From: Acidobacteriota bacterium
GTDB taxonomy: Bacteria; Acidobacteriota; Holophagae; Thermotomaculales; Thermotomaculaceae
Assembly (NCBI GenBank): GCA_027038695.1
Contig: JALWHA010000225.1
Span: forward strand, 1-9,158
Direction: 5' to 3'
DNA length: 9,158 nt
Shown here: piece after piece, positions 7,119 through 9,158 of the stretch
Layout of the letters: each line of letters opens with the position of its first letter
How positions within the stretch are numbered: the stretch's first letter is position 1
Translations under genes and position numbers: made by a program
Notes under the pieces: generated by a model
Database searches by the model: none
Seen by the model: only the letters and a program-made list of their open reading frames with translations
What the model was told of the DNA's origin: nothing

Positions 7119-7147
7119 TTTAAAAAAATTAAATATTTTGCTATATT
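7119..7147 (+). promoter_or_regulatory. Candidate promoter with extended -10 for the DUF134-Mrp unit
   Basis: TATATT (7142-7147, 5 of 6) is preceded by TG at 7139-7140 (extended -10) and, 17 bases upstream, by TTTAAA (7119-7124, 4 of 6 to TTGACA). The start would be near 7154, followed by a short leader with ACGGAG as ribosome site. An AT palindrome (ATTTAA at 7118-7123, TTAAAT at 7129-7134) overlaps the -35. No convincing terminator is seen after butyrate kinase, so read-through from upstream remains possible. Confidence 0.45.
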
Positions 7148-7179
7148 GATTATGAACAAGTGTTCTTTACGGAGTTAAA

Positions 7180-7539
7180 ATGGTAAGGCCGAGAAAATTA
7201 AGATTTATAGGAAAAAGGCCGGAGGTTAAGATATTCAAACCTGTCGGTGTTCCTTTCAGGTCAATAGAAAACGTAACCCTTACCCTGGACGAATATGAGG
7301 CTATAAGGCTTTGTGATTACGAGGGATTGGAGCATTCGGAAAGTGCGGAATTGATGAATATATCAAGGCCAACTTTTACAAGGCTGATAGAAAGTGCGAG
7401 AAAAAAGATTGCAACCGCAATAATTGAAGGCAAAGCAATAGTGCTTGAAGGCGGAAATGTGGCCTTTCAGGAGAGGGAAAGGTGCGAGAAATGTAATAAA
7501 GAGATACCTGCTACAAAAAAACACAATTGCAAGGAATAA
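7180..7539 (+). CDS. DUF134 family protein, predicted DNA-binding (sigma-region-4-like helix-turn-helix)
   Basis: This small 119-residue protein matches the DUF134 family from end to end. It has an N-terminal RPRKLRFIG (3-11), KPVGVPFRSIENVTLTLDEYEAIRL (20-44), and a helix-turn-helix (about 48-76) with SESAELMNISRPTFTRLIESARKKIA, then ATAIIEGKAIVLEGG (78-92). The helix-turn-helix resembles the -35-binding region of sigma factors, so DNA binding is expected but no target is known. The C-terminal tail carries C102-X2-C105-X9-H115-X-C117, which could bind a metal or Fe-S cluster. The gene starts behind its own promoter candidate and ends 11 bases before the Mrp-type ATPase. DUF134 genes are often found beside Mrp and NifX-like genes, which suggests a regulator or partner in Fe-S or metal cofactor handling. 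That role is inference. Confidence 0.85.
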   Translation: MVRPRKLRFIGKRPEVKIFKPVGVPFRSIENVTLTLDEYEAIRLCDYEGLEHSESAELMNISRPTFTRLIESARKKIATAIIEGKAIVLEGGNVAFQERERCEKCNKEIPATKKHNCKE

Positions 7540-7545
7540 AGGAGG
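7538..7545 (+). promoter_or_regulatory. Ribosome binding site that fixes the Mrp start at 7551
   Basis: AAAGGAGG stands five bases before ATG 7551. The longer reading from TTG at 7527 would place this site inside the coding region and would overlap the DUF134 stop, and the eight extra residues have no family support. The ATG is therefore preferred. Confidence 0.85.
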
Positions 7546-7550
7546 ACACA

Positions 7551-8762
7551 ATGGCAAATAGTTGTTCAACCGGCTCATGCGGGACAAACCAGAATCAGGA
7601 TTTTGAGAGAATGATAAAGGACTCACAGATTCAGGAAACCTTATCAAAGATAAAAAACAAGGTTGTTGTTTTATCTGGCAAAGGGGGTGTCGGAAAGAGC
7701 ACTGTTGCGGCGGGTATAGCCGTATCACTTGCTCTTGAAGGCTATCAGGTGGGTTTAATGGATGTTGATGTTCACGGGCCTACAATCCCAAACCTTTTCG
7801 GGTTGACAAACTCAAGGCCGGGGTTAACCCCCGCGGAAAAATTAGTGCCGTTAAAGGTGCTTCCCAATCTTAAACTTATGTCAATAGGCTTTCTCCTTCA
7901 ATCACAAAAAGACGCGCTTATCTGGAGAGGCCCTTTAAAGATAGGCTTGATTGAGCAGTTTATCTACGATGTTGAATGGGAAAACCTTGATTATTTAATC
8001 GTTGACTGCCCTCCGGGAACGGGGGACGAGCCTTTAACCGTTTTCCAGTTAATGAAAGACGCACAGGCTGTTCTGGTTACAACCCCGCAGAATGTTTCGG
8101 TAATTGATGTTGAAAAATCCGTTACCTTTTGTGAAAAAATGGGGGTAAAAGTAACAGGAATAGTTGAAAATATGGCAAGAATTCAATGCCCCGAATGCGG
8201 GAAAGACATTAAGATTTTCCCGGGAAGAGGGGGAGAGAAGATTGCCGAAGAGTTTAATTTAAAACTCCTTGCAAGCCTTCCCTTATCCCACAAACTTATA
8301 GAAGCGGCCGATGCGGGAAAATTGCACAAAGAGGTAAAAGAAATCGGGATGTTCAAACCAGTTATTGAAGAGATAATAAATGCTGCAAAATCAAGGGAAA
8401 TGAAATTAGACAAGAGGATTATTAAGATTGCAATACCCCTTGACAAAACAAACAAGCCTTCCGCTCACTTCGGCCATGCGCCTAAATTCGCTTTTATTAC
8501 AGCAGACAGGGAAAAGAAGGTGATTATTGAAAAGGAAGAGATGACACCGCCCCCACACGAGCCTAATGTAATCCCTCAATGGCTTGCGGAAAATAAAGCG
8601 GATGTTCTCTTAACGGGGGGAATAGGGCCTAAAGCGGAAACAATACTTGCAAACAACAAAATTGCCGTTGTAAAGGGTGTTAGCGGAGAAGACATTGAGA
8701 AAATAGTTAAAGATTACCTTGAAGGGACACTGCAAACACAGGAAAATATGTGTGACCATTAA
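7551..8762 (+). CDS. mrp: Mrp/NBP35-type Fe-S carrier P-loop ATPase with C-terminal NifX-like domain
   Basis: This 403-residue fusion has two parts. The Mrp/ApbC P-loop ATPase occupies about 15-285, with deviant Walker A GKGGVGKST (43-51), DVDVHGPTIPNLFGL (71-85), VDCPPGTGDEP (151-161) and the cluster-binding C213-X2-C216 that bridges subunits in Mrp/NBP35 proteins. The second part (about 290-390) is a dinitrogenase iron-molybdenum cofactor (NifX/NifB-type) domain, IIKIAIPLDKTNKPSAHFGHAPKF (290-313) through LLTGGIGPKAETIL (353-366). This domain type binds Fe-S or cofactor intermediates. The N-terminus has C5 and C10 in a short Cys/Ser/Gly-rich leader, and C401 and H403 end the protein. These resemble extra cluster ligands, but fewer than the four-Cys leader of classical NBP35. 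The likely role is assembly or carriage of Fe-S clusters to target enzymes in the cytosol. No nitrogenase genes are in the window, so the NifX-like part need not serve nitrogen fixation. Confidence 0.92.
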   Translation: MANSCSTGSCGTNQNQDFERMIKDSQIQETLSKIKNKVVVLSGKGGVGKSTVAAGIAVSLALEGYQVGLMDVDVHGPTIPNLFGLTNSRPGLTPAEKLVPLKVLPNLKLMSIGFLLQSQKDALIWRGPLKIGLIEQFIYDVEWENLDYLIVDCPPGTGDEPLTVFQLMKDAQAVLVTTPQNVSVIDVEKSVTFCEKMGVKVTGIVENMARIQCPECGKDIKIFPGRGGEKIAEEFNLKLLASLPLSHKLIEAADAGKLHKEVKEIGMFKPVIEEIINAAKSREMKLDKRIIKIAIPLDKTNKPSAHFGHAPKFAFITADREKKVIIEKEEMTPPPHEPNVIPQWLAENKADVLLTGGIGPKAETILANNKIAVVKGVSGEDIEKIVKDYLEGTLQTQENMCDH

Positions 8763-8782
8763 ATAAAAATCAGGGAGAGGAT

Positions 8783-9158
8783 ATGAAATTAAAGATTGAA
8801 ACCGAATGTATCCATGTAACAATGGATAATAACGAACACATGGCGGTGAATGTTCCAATTTACCAGACTTCAACATTTAAGTTTAAAAACGCTGACCACG
8901 GTGCCGAACTCTTTGCGGGAAAGGGAGAAGGCTATATTTACACAAGGATAGGCAACCCTACAATTGAAGCACTTGAAAAGGCTGTCGCCACACTTGAACA
9001 CGGCTATAAAGGAATAATAACATCAAGCGGAATGGCTGCCGAAACTCTAATATTTTCAACATTTTTGAAAAGCGGAGACCATGTAATCTCTTCGGAATCG
9101 GTTTACGGGCCAACATCTACACTTTTGAAAAATGTATTTTCAAACTTCGGTATTGAGA
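8783..9158 (+). CDS. Trans-sulfuration family PLP enzyme, N-terminal part (cut by right edge)
   Basis: The frame is open from ATG 8783 to the window end (125 codons), 20 bases after the Mrp stop, with GGGAGAGG as ribosome site. It shows the Cys/Met-metabolism PLP family N-terminus: VPIYQTSTF (24-32), then YTRIGNPTIEALEKAVATLE (53-72), where Y53 and R55 correspond to the residues that contact the neighbouring subunit's PLP phosphate. SSGMAA (81-86) is the phosphate loop, and SVYGPT (106-111) holds the stacking Tyr Y108. The PLP lysine lies beyond the edge. The position after YG is Pro110, where Pseudomonas methionine gamma-lyase has its catalytic Cys. This leans toward O-acetylhomoserine sulfhydrylase, cystathionine gamma-synthase or another lyase of the family rather than a classic methionine gamma-lyase. 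The exact reaction cannot be settled from this part. A link to sulfur supply for the Fe-S protein upstream is possible. Confidence 0.88.
   Translation, partial: MKLKIETECIHVTMDNNEHMAVNVPIYQTSTFKFKNADHGAELFAGKGEGYIYTRIGNPTIEALEKAVATLEHGYKGIITSSGMAAETLIFSTFLKSGDHVISSESVYGPTSTLLKNVFSNFGIE

Noticed and set aside
7527..7550. Longer Mrp start at TTG 7527
   Set aside because: It would overlap the DUF134 stop and place the AAAGGAGG ribosome site inside the coding region; ATG 7551 is better supported.

Overview
The window reads as an AT-leaning bacterial chromosome segment in which every supportable gene lies on the + strand. The proteins are rich in Lys and Glu. The Arg codons I read are almost all AGA/AGG, and Ile ATA is common. 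Together with the gene content (dipeptidase, formiminoglutamate processing, phosphotransbutyrylase and butyrate kinase, an Mrp-type Fe-S ATPase with a NifX-like tail, a trans-sulfuration-family enzyme), this suggests an anaerobic, amino-acid- or peptide-fermenting bacterium, possibly thermophilic. I cannot fix the phylum. Thermophilic Acidobacteriota-like or Firmicutes-like lineages both fit, and this is inference only.

Layout. Positions 2-1539 hold the end of one ABC-2 type membrane protein and a complete second one, overlapping by 4 bases. They are the permease half of an exporter whose ATPase probably lies to the left of the window. Positions 1615-3072 hold a 485-residue M20 Xaa-His dipeptidase (PepD) with its own promoter candidate and a strong intrinsic terminator at 3097-3127. 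Positions 3281-7118 hold a tight three-gene unit behind an extended -10 promoter candidate: a fused formiminotransferase-cyclodeaminase (FTCD), phosphate butyryltransferase (Ptb) and butyrate kinase (Buk). A second unit follows from 7180, behind a similar promoter candidate: a DUF134 helix-turn-helix protein, an Mrp/NifX fusion ATPase, and the start of a Cys/Met-metabolism PLP enzyme cut by the right edge.

How they may work together. PepD can release histidine from dipeptides. FTCD finishes histidine breakdown by moving the formimino group of formiminoglutamate to tetrahydrofolate and deaminating it, giving glutamate, ammonia and methenyl-THF. Ptb and Buk turn an acyl-CoA (butyryl- or branched-chain acyl-CoA from amino-acid fermentation) into a carboxylate plus ATP. 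The DUF134/Mrp pair fits Fe-S or metal cofactor handling.

The most unusual item is inside the FTCD. Between the formiminotransferase core and the conserved segment that resumes near residue 286 there is an extra segment of about 70 residues. It carries a textbook C-X2-C-X12-H-X4-H zinc-finger pattern (residues 236-257), which I do not recognise from the FTCD proteins I know.
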